Shown: positions 45,198-57,659, numbered from the stretch's first letter. The stretch: DNA of 64,000 bases from Protula sp. h YS-2021 (GCA_949752745.1 OX457031.1:8382493-8446492), one strand, 5' to 3'. The notes: generated from the sequence alone by a model not told the origin. Translations and numbers: made by a program.

Positions 45198-46135
45198 GTA
45201 TGAGTGGCGGGGGGGGGGGGGGGGGGGAGGGTGACCTTCGTCATCACGGCGTGCGTGGTAGGTAGGGGGGGGGGGGGTCGGGGTCCGGCTTCATCACAGC
45301 GTGCATGGCAGGTATGGGGGGGGGGGGAGAAATTGACCTCCTTCATCACGGCGTGCGTAGTAGGTATGAGTGGCGGGGGGGGGGGGGTGACCTACGTCAT
45401 CACGGCGGGCGTGGCAGGTATGAGTGGCGGAGAGGGGGGGTCGGTGGGGGAGGGTGACCTACGTCATCACGGCGGGCGTGGTAGGTATGAGTGGCGGGGG
45501 CGGGGGGAGGGAAGACCCACGTCATCACGGCGGGCGTGGCAGGTATGAGTGGCGGAGGGGGGGGGGGGGTCGGTGGGGGAGGGTGACCTACGTCATCACG
45601 GCGGGCGTGGTAGGTATGAGTGGCGGGGGCGGGGGGGGGGGGGTGATCTACGTCATCACGGCGGGCGTGGCAGGTATGAGTGGCGGAGGGGGAGGGGGGT
45701 CGGTGGGGGAGGGTGACCTACGTCATCACGGCGGGCGTGGTAGGTATGAGTGGCGGGGGCGGGGGGGGGTGACCTACGTCATCACGGCGGGCGTAGCAGG
45801 TATGAGTGGCGGAGGGGGGGGGAGTCGGTGGGGGAGGGTGACCTGCGTCATCACGGCGGGCGTGGTAGGTATGAGTGGCGGGGGCGGGGGGGGGGGGGTG
45901 ACCTACGTCATCACGGCGGGCGTGGCAGGTATGAGTGGCGGAGGGGGGGGGGTCGGTGGGGGAGGGTGACCTACGTCATCACGGCGGGCGTAGTAGGTAT
46001 GAGTGGCGGGGGTGGGGGAGGGTGACCTACGTCATCACGACGGGCGTGGCAGGTATGAGTGGCGGGGCGGGGGAGGGTGACCTGTTTCATCACGGCGGGC
46101 GTGGCAGGCATGGGGGGGGGGGCGGCTTCATCACA
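45165..46135. repeat. ~55-70-bp array that includes the exon 9 end and donor, with G runs
   Basis: About 16 units: tgacctacgtcatcacggcg, ggcgtggcag (exon end), gtatgagtggcgg (donor side), then a run of 8-14 G. Unit length varies with the G run. Confidence 0.94.
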
Positions 46136-46249
46136 GCGTACAGCCTGTATGTCGCAGGCACTAACGAGTGGACCTTGAGGGAGATGGGGTGGTGCTTCAT
46201 TGCCGGTAATATTGTCGGAACTGATTTGCAGTAAAAGCAATGACAGGAA

Positions 46250-46520
46250 GTGGCGTATAGCTGGTGCGGTTGGTTCTGTGGCGCAGCGACGTATAGCTGG
46301 TGCAGCTGCTTCTGTGAGGCAGTGACATATAGCTGGTTCTGTGGCGCAGTGACTTACAACTGTTGCAGCTGGTTCTGTGTCGTAGTGGCGTATAGCCGTT
46401 GCAGCTGGTTCTGTAGCGCAGTGACTTAACAACTGTTGCAGCTGGTACTGTGGCGCATAGCCGTACAGCTGGTGCAGCTGGTTCTGTGGCGCAATGACTT
46501 CTAGCTGTTGCAGCTGGTTC
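46250..46520. repeat. ~36-bp minisatellite
   Basis: Units of gttgcagctggttctgtggc then gcagtgacttacaact; about seven copies, irregular. Confidence 0.85.
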
Positions 46521-46599
46521 TGTGGCGGCTATAGTTAACACGGTAACTGCCGTAAAGGGGATTATTATGACAACAAAGCAGCAGTCCTTGTGCTCGGTA

Positions 46600-48705
46600 T
46601 GGAATGTTGGCACTGTGAGCTGTCACTTGTCGCTGTGGGCAGTGGTAGGCATGGAGTGTCCTCACTGTGAGCTGTCACTTGTCGCTGTGGCCAGTGGTCG
46701 GCATGGAGTATCCGCACTGTGAGCTGTCACTTGGTCGCTGTGGCCAGTGGTCGGCATGGAGTGTCTGCACTGTAAGCTGTCACTTGTCGCTGTGGCCAGT
46801 GGTCGGCATGGAGTGTCTGCACTGTGAGCTGTCACTTGTCGCTGTGGCCAGTGGTCGGCATGGAGTGTCCGCACTGTGAGCTGTCACTTGTCGCTGTGGC
46901 CAGTGCTCGGCATGGAGTGTCCGCACTGTGAGCTGTCACTTGTGGTTGTGGCCAGTGGTAGGCATGGAGTGTCCGCACTGTGAGCTGTCACTTGTCGCTG
47001 TGGCCAGTGGTAGGCATGGAGTGTCTGCACTGTGAGCTGTCACTTGTCGCTGTGGCCAGTGGTAGGCATGGAGTGTCCGCACTGTGAGCTGTCACTTGTG
47101 GTTGTGGCCAGTAGTCGGCATGGAGTGTCCGCACTGTGAGCTGTAACTTGTCGCTGTGGCCAGTGGTCGGCATGGAGTGTCCGCACTGTGAGCTGTCACT
47201 TGTCGCTGTGGCCAGTGGTCGGCATGGAGTGTCCGCACTGTGAGCTGTCACTTGTGGTTGTGGCCACTGCTCGGCATGGAGTGTCCGCACTGTGAGCTGT
47301 CACTTGTCGCTGTGGCCAGTGGTCGGCATGGAGTGTCCGCACTGTGAGCTGTCACTTGTCGCTGTGGCCAGTGGTCGGCATGGAGTGTCCGCACTGTGAG
47401 CTGTCACTTGTCGCTGTGGCCAGTGGTAGGCATGGAGTGTCCGCACTGTGAGCTGTCACCTGTGGTTGTGGCCAGTGCTCGGCATGGAGTGTCCGCACTG
47501 TGAGCTGTCACTTGTCGCTGTGGCCAGTGGTCGGCATGGAGTGTCCGCACTGTGAGCTGTCACTTGTCGCTGTGGCCAGTGGTCGGCATGGAGTGTCCGC
47601 ACTGTGAGCTGTCACTTGTCGCTGTGGCCAGTGGTAGGCATGGAGTGTCCGCACTGTGAGCTGTCACTTGTGGTTGTGGCCAGTGCTCGGCATGGAGTGT
47701 CCGCACTGTGAGCTGTCACTTGTCGCTGTGGCCAGTGGTCGGCATGGAGTGTCCGCACTGTGAGCTGTCACTAGTGGTTGTGGCCACTGCTCGGCATGGA
47801 GTATCCGCACTGTGAGCTGTCACTTGTCGCTGTGGCCAGTGGTCGGCATGGAGTGTCTGCACTGTGAGCTGTCACTTGTCGCTGTGGCCAGTGCTCGGCA
47901 TGGAGTGTCCGCACTGTGAGCTGTCACTTGTCGCTGTGGCCAGTGGTCGGCATGGAGTGTCTGCACTGTGAGCTGTCACTTGTCGCTGTGGCCAGTGGTC
48001 GGCATGGAGTGTCCGCACTGTGAGCTGTCACTTGTGGTTGTGGCCACTGCTCGGCATGGAGTGTCTGCACTGTGAGCTGTCACTTGTCGCTGTGGCCAGT
48101 GCTCGGCATGGAGTGTCCGCACTGTGAGCTGTCACTTGTGGTTGTGGCCAGTGGTAGGCATGGAGTGTCCGCACTGTGAGCTGTCACTTGTCGCTGTGGC
48201 CAGTGGTCGGCATGGAGTGTCCGCACTGTGAGCTGTCACTTGTGGTTGTGGCCACTGCTCGGCATGGAGTGTCTGCACTGTGAGCTGTCACTTGTCGCTG
48301 TGGCCAGTGCTCGGCATGGAGTGTCCGCACTGTGAGCTGTCACTTGTGGTTGTGGCCAGTGGTAGGCATGGAGTGTCCGCACTGTGAGCTGTCACTTGTC
48401 GCTGTGGCCAGTGCTCGGCATGCTGTGAGCTGTCACTTGTCGCTGTGGCCAGTGGTAGGCATGGAGTGTCCGCACTGTGAGCTGTCACTTGTCGCTGTGG
48501 CCAGTGCTCGGCATGGAGTGTCCGCACTGTGAGCTGTCACTTGTCGCTGTGGCCAGTGATAGGCATGGAGTGTCCGTACTGTGAGCTGTCACTTGTGGTT
48601 GTGGCCAGTGCTCATCGTGGAGTGTCCGTACTGTGAGCTGTCACTTTTCGCTGTGGCCAGTGCTCGGCATGGAGTGTCTGCACTGTGAGCTGTCACTTGT
48701 CGCGG
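46600..48705. repeat. 52-bp minisatellite, ~40 units
   Basis: Units of ctgtgagctgtcacttgtcg, ctgtggccagtggtcggcat, ggagtgtccgca. Variants (cttgtggttgtggcca; gtgctcggc; gtctgca) recur in blocks, a sign of higher-order duplication. Confidence 0.95.
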
Positions 48706-49414
48706 CAGCCACTTCTACTATAGAATATACTCTAGCTTCGAACTGAAGAAAAGTGGCATCCGTAAAGTTTGTGCACCCAAATCAAACACACGAGGCTGCC
48801 ACACGCGTTTTTAGACCCCAACCGGGTGAACCTGGAGGGGTCTATATGACTGACCTCTGTCAGTCCGTCCATCTGTACGTCCGTCCGTGCCCACAATGAT
48901 TATGCTATGTGGTAGATTTTCGGTACATCCGTCACTTATGTGGTTTTTCTTCCTTATGTGGTGGTTCTTATGAGGTAGCCACATAAGCACCCATTGAGCA
49001 CAAAACAAACCACATAAGGGAGTCCGTCAAAGTCCGTTGATCAACTGTCCTGTAACACCATCTGTTGGAAAATAATGCAACTATAAAGCTAATTTCTAAA
49101 GCAAATAAGGAGAGCAGCATTTGTTTAAATCCCGCTGTGGGGTGGGGAGAATCTTAAGAATACACCCACTGCGGACAATGTTTGTATTTTTGGGGATTTT
49201 TTGAAGAATAAACTTCAAAGTGCGTTTCCTCCTACAGTTTTTATCCGATTTCATTTATTTTTGGTATCTAGTATGAGGCAGCCCTAGATCGGTCGGGCAT
49301 GGCTTGTGCTTGGATTTTGATTTTAGGAGAAATGTTTGAAGAAAATACCTCAAAATGAATCTTATCCTACAGTTTTATCCGTTTATTTAACTTGTGTTAA
49401 TGTGTGGTTATTAT
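48706..49414. other. intron 9 segment with dispersed repeat ends
   Basis: Contains agaccccaaccgggtgaacc, a gtccgtcc run, and repeated accacataag words (also at 725-835 and 51450-51560). Two loose copies of cctacagttttatccg at about 49230 and 49360. No coding feature. Confidence 0.5.
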
Positions 49415-51300
49415 TTAAACATGCACACTGGTCCGAAATATGAACCGCGCATCGACGCAATTTAAGTTAACATGCGCCGTGATCCGAAATGTGAACCGCG
49501 CATTAACGCAAGTGAAATAAACTTGCGCACTTGTCCGAAATGCGAACCGGGCATCAACGCAAGTTAAATAAACATGTGCACTGGTCTAAAATAAGAAACG
49601 CGCATCAACGCAAGCTGAATAAACATGCGCAGTTATCCGAAATGTGAACCACGCACCAACGGAAGTTGAATAAACATGCGCACTGGTTCGAAATGCGCAA
49701 CGGGACATGGACGCAAGGTAAATAAACATGCGCACTGGTTCGAAATGCGAACCGCGCATCGACGCAAGTTAAATAAATATGTGCACTGGTCCGAACAAAG
49801 AACCACGCATCGATGCAAGTTAAGTAATCATGCGCACTGGTCCGAAATGTGAACCGCGCATCAACGCAAGTTAAACAAACATGCGCACTGGTTGCAAATG
49901 CGAACCGCGCATTAACGCGAGTGAAATAAACATGTGCACTGGTCTAAAATAAGAAACGCGCATCAACGCAAGCTAAATGAACATGCGCACTAGTCCGAAA
50001 TGCGAACCGCTCATCAACGGAAGTTGAATAAACATGCGCACTGGTTCGAAATGCGCAACCGGACGTGGACGCAAGGTAAATAAACATACGCACTGGTTCG
50101 AAATGCGAACCGCGCATCGACGCAAGTTAAATAAATATATGCACTGGTCCGAACAAAGAACCACGCATCGATGCAAGTTAAGTTATCATGCGCACTGGTC
50201 CGAAATGTGAACCGCGCATCAACGCAATTTAAACAAACATGCGCACTGGTTGCAAATGCGAACCGCGCATTAACGCAAGTGAAATAAACATGCGCAGTTG
50301 TCCGAAATGTGAATCACGCACCAACGCAAGCGAAATGAACATGCGCACTAGTCCGAAATGCGAAATGCTCATCAGCGAAGTTGAATAAACATGCGCACTA
50401 GTCCTAAATGTGAACCGGGCATGGGTGCAAGTTAAATAAACATGCGCACTGCTTCGAAATGCTAACCGCGCATCGACGCAAATTTAATAAATATGTGCAC
50501 TGGTCCGAAATTTGAACCGCGCATCAGTGCACATTAACCAAACATGCGCACTGGTCCGAAATGTGAACCGCGCATCAACGCAAGTTAAATAAACATGCGC
50601 ATTTGTCTAAAATAAGAACCGTGCATCAACGCAAATAAAAGAAACATGCGCACTGGTCCAAAATGTGAATCTCGCATCAACGCAAGCTAAACAAACCTGC
50701 GCACTAGTCCGAAATGCGAACCGCGCATCGATGCCAGATAAATAAACATGCGCACTGGTCCGACAAAAGAACTATGCATCGACGCAAGTTGAATAGACAT
50801 GCGCAGTTTCCGAAATAAGCACCACGCATTAACGCACGTTAAATATATGCACTGGTCGGAAAAAAACCACGCATCGACGCAAGTTATGTAATCATGCGCA
50901 CTGGTCCGAATTGTGAACCGCGCATCAACATAAGTGGCATAAACACTTGTTCGAAATGCGAACCACGCTTTGACGCAAGTTAAATAGATATGCGCAGTAG
51001 TCCGAAATACAAACCGCGCATCAGTGCACGTTAACCAAACATGCGCGCTGGTCCGAAATGTGAATCGCACATCGACGCAAGTTAAGTTGACATGCGCCGT
51101 GATCCGAAATGTGAACCGCGCATTAACGCAAATTAAAAAAATATGCGCAGTTTTTCCAAAGGCGAACCACGTATTAACGCAAGTTAAATAAACATGCGCA
51201 CTGGTCTAGAATAAGCACCATGCATTAACGCAAGTTAAATAAACATGCGCACTGGTCTAAAATAAGCACCACGCATCAACGCAAGTTAAATAAATATGCA
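49415..51300. repeat. 51-bp satellite array 3
   Basis: About 37 units of the 1-590 family. 49630-49870 and 49985-50220 are near-duplicates (about 355 bp apart), and 50780 onward matches the left window edge. Confidence 0.95.
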
Positions 51301-51590
51301 CAATTGTGAAAGATAAGTTGTAAAATATCTTTATACAGTAAAGTGCCACATATATAATTCCGTTTATTTACAAATGACACACACAAAGCATAAACACTAT
51401 TGACATTGACATGACGCCTGCTGGGAACCACACAAGGGCACGGGCAAATATAAACCACCACATAAGTATTTTTTATTCTCAAATAATCTTGTCCGTGACC
51501 TACCACTTAAATGCATTTCAGGCATATCAAATGCTACCACATAATGCAGCCACCACATAAGATACCTCTCGTTGGCCCGTCCGTCCGAGT
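50780..51590. repeat. segmental duplication, right copy (partner 1-866)
   Basis: Same order of satellite units and the same unique flank (gtgccacatatataattccg, ggaaccacacaagggcacgg, cacataagatacctctcgtt), direct orientation, ending in gtccgtccg. Confidence 0.9.
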
Positions 51591-51930
51591 TTTTGTACGC
51601 GCTGTATCTCTGGCACCGTTCAACCGATTTTAATTTCCTTCTGCACACAGAAAAACTAAGTAGTTATTTTTGGATTTCTCGAAAAATTAAAAAATGCGGA
51701 AACTTTGAAATATTTTAGCGCTTAACCTCATTATATGCAGTTTGTACGCGCCATATCTCCGGTACCATTCACCGATGTCAATTTCCTTTGTCACATAGAA
51801 AGACCGAGTAGTGGAGCTGTGCGACGAAGCGTTATTCTCGGATTTCTCGAAAAATTAAAAAGAAATCAGAAATTTTGAAATTTTTTGGCGCTTGACTTAT
51901 TATTGTGTCCGGTTGGGTGTGGGCCTTCGA
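51591..51930. repeat. two units of the 170-bp repeat before CNT exon 10
   Basis: Two copies with gtacgcgc.(g/c)tatctc, gatttctcgaaaaattaaaa and ttttagcgctta; related to 5816-6414. Confidence 0.75.
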
Positions 51931-51952
51931 CAATGGCTTGTTTTTTTTCTAG

Positions 51953-52053
51953 GGATTCTAACGGAAGAGCAAGAGTTTGCCGGTTGTTCTAGTTTGAATG
52001 TCACCGCCGAGATTGTCACTTCCGGTCTGACGACACCGTCCGGCCTTTCCTAG
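51953..52053 (+). CDS. SLC28: CNT exon 10, C-terminus and stop
   Basis: Codes (G)ILTEEQEFAGCSSLNVTAEI and ends SGLTTPSGLS before TAG at 52051-52053. After a strong acceptor (ttttttttctag, ends 51952) the phase fits exon 9 exactly and restores the family junction TAC-V-AG-IL. The tail carries an NVT N-glycosylation sequon and a Cys, like the extracellular C-termini of animal CNTs, though it is shorter than the roughly 60-residue mammalian tails. It is preceded by two units of a 170-bp repeat. I see no clear AATAAA in the next 300 bp. Confidence 0.82.
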
Positions 52054-52309
52054 CTCCATCTGTCATTTTTTGAGTAGGTGAGCCGCATTTCGCATTGCAA
52101 GTTATATTGTGGAAGGGCGGTTTGACCTGCAGACTGCTTTAAAGCTAGGAGTAAACTGGACTGGATTTAAAAACGATCAAAGTTAAAGATTTCCAATTTA
52201 AAACATGGAGATTTTGTGGCAAAAACAAAATGTGAACATTTGAATCAGATGGATCGTAGATTTTCTAGACTTGACTTGCCTAGACTTGTTTTTCCATTTT
52301 AAACTTAGC

Positions 52310-52690
52310 CGCATTGTGCCCTCAGTGTTCGTGTGCTTGTTTGTGCCCTCAGTGTTCGTGTGCTTGTTTGTGCCCTCAGTGTTCGTGTGCTTGTTTGTGC
52401 CCTCAGTGTTCGTGTGCTTGTTTGTGCCCTCAGTGTTCGTGTGCTTGTTTGTGCCCTCAGTGTTCGTGTGCTTGTTTGTGCCCTCAGTGTTCGTGTGCTT
52501 GTTTGTGTCTAGAGTGTTCCTGTGTCTGTTTGTCCCCTGAGCCTTCATGTGTTTGTTTGTGCCCTCAGTGTTTCTGTGTTTGTTTGTGACCTGAGAGTTC
52601 ATGTGTTTGTTTGTGCCCTGAGAATTCTTGTGTTTGTTTGTGCCTGAGCGTTCCTGTGCCTGTGTTGTTTGTACTCTCAGTGCACCTGTG
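52310..52690. repeat. 27-bp minisatellite
   Basis: About 14 units of gtgccctcagtgttcgtgtg cttgttt; the first seven are nearly identical and the rest diverged. Confidence 0.95.
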
Positions 52691-52811
52691 TTTGTTAAGC
52701 TGATCTTGTGAAAAGGGCAGTTGACGAAAATGAGCAATCAATTTAAAAATTTTCACAGCCTTGTCTCTGTTTTGGTTTTCAGCTGGAATATATTTCAGTG
52801 TAGCTGTTAGG

Positions 52812-53262
52812 GTGCGATTTTGTCGCCATATTCGCTGCTAGGCTGCCAGTTTGTCGCCATATTCGCTGCTGGGATGCCAGTTTGTCCTCGCCACATTCGC
52901 TGCTCGGCTGCCAGTTTGTCGTCGCCATATTTGTTGCTCGGCTGCCAGTTTGTCGCCGCCATATTCGCTGTTCCTCTGCCAGTTTGTCGCCGCCATATTC
53001 GCTACTGGGCTGCCAGTTTGTCGTCGCCATATTTGCTGCTCGGCTGCCAGTTTGTCGTCGCCACATTCGCTGCTCGGCTGCCAGTTTGTCGTCGCCATAT
53101 TTGCAACTCGGCAGCCAGTTTGTCGTCGCCATATTTGGTGCTCGGCTGCCAGTTTGTCGTCGCCATATTCGCTGCTGGGCTGCCAGTTTGTCGTCGCCAT
53201 ATTCGCTGCTAGGCTGCCATTTTGTTGCCATATTCGCTGCTCGGCTGCCAGTTTGTTGCCGA
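52812..53262. repeat. 34-bp minisatellite
   Basis: About 13 units of gctgctcggctgccagtttg tcgtcgccatattc. Confidence 0.95.
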
Positions 53263-53800
53263 TCGTCACCAAATTAGAATGGACTATAAAAGATATCACT
53301 TGAAAACGATTTTCAGCGAAAAGCAACAAGAAATTGCATATGGCTGGCAGGGAATACTTATAGTTATTATCTTTTCCTCAGTTCCCTTTTTTCCGCCATA
53401 ACCTTGTCACGCAAACTCTTCCGAGACGGCTAGGGCTACGACGGCATGGTGTAGCTGGTCTAGTTGGTCCGCCTCAGTAACATTTTATATGCAGCAATAG
53501 ACAGTGAAATTTTGCCACTGAAGCCCATTATAAGGCGGACACATGCTATAGCTGACACTCCAAGCTGCTCATCTGTCCGCTATCGACAAAGAGTAAGCAA
53601 ATATTACACGTATGTGTTATTGTGCTGTATCGTTGCCGTTAGGCTGAAGAGAAAACATCTCAATCGGGATCCTTATCTCCTACGCTTCCTGGATGCTCAC
53701 CTCCACACTTGGTATTAAGTTGTTTCCACATTATAAATGTCATTGTGGGTTTCCTTAATTCGCTAAAAAATTATACAACACGCGAAAAATTTTGTAGCCC
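53263..53800. other. intergenic, no gene recognised
   Basis: A short open frame at 53464-53718 has no recognised domain and no splice context. Confidence 0.4.
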
Positions 53801-54725
53801 TTTTTGTAGTGTGCGTCAGTCTGTTGTGAACAAAATGTCGTGTGCACGATCTCTCGAGAACGAAAAGTCGTATTGACATCAAACTTGATCTGTTTATTCC
53901 TTGGGTCAGTCGGACGGTTTTTCAACTTTTATCGATTGCAGCGAAATTAAGAAAGGCGAATGACGTCAGTAAGTTAAAATCCTGTGTGTAAAATTTCTCA
54001 GCCGCTGAACTTCGAATAAAGTTGAAACTTGGTGGGACTATTGTTTGTAAGTCCGAAAGATTCTGTCAAATTTTGTCGCGAGTACAACGAACGAGTGCGG
54101 CGTATGACGTCATCACGTAAAATATGTATATATTTTGAACAGGATCTTGTGTGCAAAATATTTCGATATCGGAGAGTCATATCAACTTCAAGTTTTATGT
54201 GGCTATTCCTTGGGTCAGCAAACGGTTCTATCAGCTTTTGACGGATGTTGCGAAATTTAGAAATGCGTATGACGTCATTACGTTAACATCTTGCATGCAA
54301 GATTTCACAGATGCTGAACATCGGAGAAAGTTTAAACTTGGCGGGCTTTTTGCTTGCTATGGCCGAAAGATTGTTTCAGATTTTGTCCCCTTTGCAACGA
54401 ACTGAGTGCGGCGTATGACGTCATCAAGTAGAATATGCATATAATTTTTGACGAATCTATCATCTTGTTTGTAAAATATCTCGGTAAGGGAAAGTCGTTT
54501 CGCCCTACAGTTTATGTGGGTATTCCTTGGTTCAGTCAGACGACTATTTCAACTTTTGACGCGTGTGGTGAAATTAAGAAAAGCATCATAAAAGCAAAAT
54601 TTATCTCGACGGCAGGGAGTCGGATCGACTTCAAACTTGGTGTAGTTATTTGTCGGATAAGTGGCACGGTTTTGGTTAAACAATAAACTCGTATATAAAA
54701 TAAAGGTGCATGACGTCAACACCGC
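53800..54725. repeat. degenerate ~155-bp repeats
   Basis: About five units with ccttgggtcag, ttcaacttttgac, gcgtatgacgtcatcacgta and tgtgtgcaaaat. Tied to the tctcgagaacgaaaag word also seen at 4678. Confidence 0.75.
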
Positions 54726-56290
54726 CCACACCCCACTGCCTCCCCATTTTGTTATGTTGTTAACTACGCAGCGTTTTCCAGAAGATTCTCGAGTGTTCCT
54801 GCATTCTTAAGCATGCTTCAAAACAGCAACAGCATTACTTTCGGTCCATTGATATTTCTTATTGGCTGAAATTGAGCTTTTTGTGCGTTTCCTATCTACG
54901 GCTATTACGTAACATGCCACTTAGGGGTCAGTGTCATTTGTGGTGCATGAGGAACAAGACATGTACAAGGTCATGGAATGCTATTGTCGTATTAATAGGT
55001 CTCAACACGTCTAGCTATTGTTTTTTTTTTACGTCGCATACTTGATTCGGTTGCCGAGCCGTTATATATATACTGGAGCTATTTGTATCGGTTAGCATTG
55101 TTTGCAGTACCTGGAAGCATTTGTCACTTTTAAAGTGGGTCATCTGATATCTTTTGTTACGAGAAGAAGCCCATCACTTAGGCTACGAAAGCCCCCACCC
55201 CCTTGTTCCACTGCGTCATGTGAGGCACCGAAAGCCCCTCCACACCCCCACCCCTTGTTCCACTGCTGTATCTGATGCCCAGTTATGAAGAACCCCTTTC
55301 TAGTGCTTTGAGTCCGATGTTGGAATGCACGAAGACAAGATAGTACATCATGGCTATAACTACGCATAAGGTACAGACCGTGACTGTTACCTTGGGTAAA
55401 AGGGTTAGGGTTGCGTTTAGAGTCGTACCTACATTAGACAGCTGGGAAGGATGACGGTTAGCAAAAAAATGCAAACCACCTTCAAGACCTGGATATAAAG
55501 ATGCAAAGTATGATCCCTTCCAGATTTGGGTTTAAAGACTTGCCTGTCTTTACCAATTTCAGACCCGGATAAAATGTAACGTACAGTTAAACTACTGTAG
55601 TGACAAACTTTAGACCTGGGTAAAAAGGACCTAAAGTAAAACCCGTTTTAGCAAATTGCTTCCAGACTCAGATAGTAAAGGCGTGCAGTAATATCTGCTT
55701 TAGTGACCACCATCTGTTTTGTTTATTTTTGATTTTTTTACAATGAATTATGATTATATTTGCAGATTTTATTTCAGTAATAAAAAACCGGAAAATGGTT
55801 ATTGGGCATTAATGGATTTAGTCGAGGAGACATTTGTTTTTGTTTACAAAAACAGAAGCTAATTATGTATGGATCTACTCTGTGTTGTGGCTATCCCAAA
55901 CAAATAGTGTCTCACTTCGTATTTATAATTTCACTGAGGTATCAGTATTTAATCCAACCAGCAGTGGTCAAGAATCTCAAAGAAAAATTACTCTGTATTA
56001 TGCGCGAAAATAATGTGGAAAAGATAACCTTCGATTTTGCATGAAAATTATGCGGAAAAAATTACCCTGGATTATGCATGAAAATTATGCGGAAAAAACG
56101 GATTTTTTTCTGTTCTTTTATTATAATTGGTTCTGGTTACTTAAAGATATGTCACGCGATACAGAAACCCACAAAACCAGCGGATTTCTGCATTGTTTAT
56201 GAGCGAGAGATCTGATAGAAGATTGTGACTTGGCGAACTTTAGGTCCCGGCGAATTCATTCCCCTGTGATAGTTTCGTGTTGTTTCTCTC
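54726..56290. other. intergenic region, no gene
   Basis: Holds a duplicated aagcccc(t/a)cc...ccccttgttccactg (about 55190 and 55245), loose repeats around agacc(t)gg(g/a)taaa (55480-55690), and gcggaaaaaatta copies at 56050-56100. Confidence 0.5.
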
Positions 56291-57245
56291 CTGTGACTAA
56301 GCTCAACAGGTTGGTTGACGAGCTCAAACGGTCTGGTGACGAGCTCAAACGGTCTGGTGACGAGCTCAAACGGTCTGGTGACAAGCTCAAACGGTATGGT
56401 GACGAGCTCAAACGGTCTGGTGACAAGCTCAAACGGTCTTGTGACTAAGCTCAAACGGTCTGGTGACAAGCTCAAACGGTGACAAGCTCAAACGGTCACA
56501 AGCTCAAACGGTCACAAGCTCAAACGGTCTGGTGACGAGCTCAAACGGTCTGGTGACGAGCTCAAACGGTCTGGTGACAAGCTCAAACGGTCTGGTGACA
56601 AGCTCAAACGGTCTGGTGACAAGCTCAAACGGTCTGGTGACGAGCTCAAACGGTCTGGTGACGAGCTCAAACGGTCTGGTGACAAGCTCAAACGGTATGG
56701 TGACGAGCTCAAACGGTCTGGTGACAAGCTCAAACGGTATGGTGACAAGCTCAAACGGTCTGGTGACGAGCTCAAACGGTCTGGTGACGAGCTCAAACGG
56801 TCTGGTGACGAGCTCAAACGGTCTGGTGACGAGCTCAAACGGTCTGGTGACGAGCTCAAACGGTCTGGTGACGAGCTCAAACGGTATGGTGACGAGCTCA
56901 AACGGTCTGGTGACAAGCTCAAACGGTCTTGTGACTAAGCTCAAACGGTCTGGTGACAAGCTCAAACGGTCACAAGCTCAAACGGTCACAAGCTCAAACG
57001 GTCTGGTGACAAGCTCAAACGGTCTGGTGACAAGCTCAAACGGTCTGGTGACAAGCTCAAACGGCCTGGTGACGAGCTCAAACGGCCTGGTGACAAGCTC
57101 AAACGGTCTGGTGACAAGCTCAAACGGTCTGGTGACAAGCTCAAACGGTCTGGTGACAAGCTCAAACGGTCTGGTGACGAGCTCAAACAGTCTGGTGACG
57201 AGCTCAAACGGTCTGGTGACAAGCTCAAACGGCCTGGTGACGAGG
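56290..57245. repeat. 21-bp minisatellite, ~44 units
   Basis: Units of aagctcaaacggtctggtga c (a/g variant at the first position: aagctc or gagctc). The block 56400-56560 resembles 56890-57010, suggesting a ~490-bp duplication. Confidence 0.96.
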
Positions 57246-57659
57246 AATTTTCCCGCCCTCATACAGTATAAAGCATGACATTTCTTTCACAATATTATAC
57301 AAAGAGTATCATTGGCATATTTTTTTTTATTCTTTGCCCCGCCAGGGTCGTAATCACCAAGCCGGAAACCAGCAAGGCATCAAGCATAACTAATACATTA
57401 TTGTATGTGATGTCAGACATTAATGTTGTCATGCAGAGTGGTACAATAAAGACAGAGTCCCGTTTCTCATCAACGGACAAGTATCAAAAATTGCGATTAG
57501 GAAGGGCAACAGGCTGAATAAACTTAATATTGTTTAAAATCCTACTTGACATTTCTTCCGAAATCCCAACCTGTTACCATAGTTATGTTACCATACTGAG
57601 CTAGGATGAAAATACACAATAACATTTCATGGTCCATGGATGTCGTTCTCTCGATGGTC

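Larger units (their letters stand above)
4182..52053 (+). other. SLC28: SLC28/CNT concentrative nucleoside transporter gene (10 exons, 5' incomplete)
   Basis: Gene span. Exons at 4182-4399, 7032-7173, 12752-12943, 14236-14397, 15816-15941, 16273-16397, 17682-17850, 30262-30438, 45017-45197 and 51953-52053 join in one frame of 1593 nt, giving 530 residues and a TAG stop. The family imports nucleosides across the plasma membrane with Na+ (or H+). Seen here: the family signature GMKTFLNEFVAY (about residues 407-418), the GQTE hairpin (Gln238-Thr239-Glu240), the Glu of NEFVAY (414), and Asn453/Ser456 in CGFANLSSIG. By family knowledge these match nucleoside-contacting residues in the bacterial CNT structure. 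Animal members are usually about 600-690 residues, so roughly 80-150 N-terminal residues are missing. I found no such exon in 1-4181. Exons are GC-rich and introns AT-rich. A second gene (PWWP) lies in intron 7. The downstream VWA gene is tail-to-tail, about 6 kb away. Confidence 0.93.

Noticed and set aside
45204..46025. Gly-rich open frames (VITAGVAGMSGGGG)
   Set aside because: They are copies of the exon 9 end plus G runs, not a separate gene.
46158..46234. Candidate last CNT exon (GTNEWTLREMGWCF...)
   Set aside because: Phase fits, but the acceptor is a decayed array unit and the sequence lacks the family's G-I-L start; 51953-52053 fits far better.
53464..53718. 84-codon open frame in the intergenic region
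   Set aside because: No recognised motif, no splice or polyadenylation context.
56230..57278. Repetitive protein of about 270 residues (TSSNGLV repeats)
   Set aside because: A perfect 21-bp tandem repeat open in several frames on both strands; no sign of selection for one frame.
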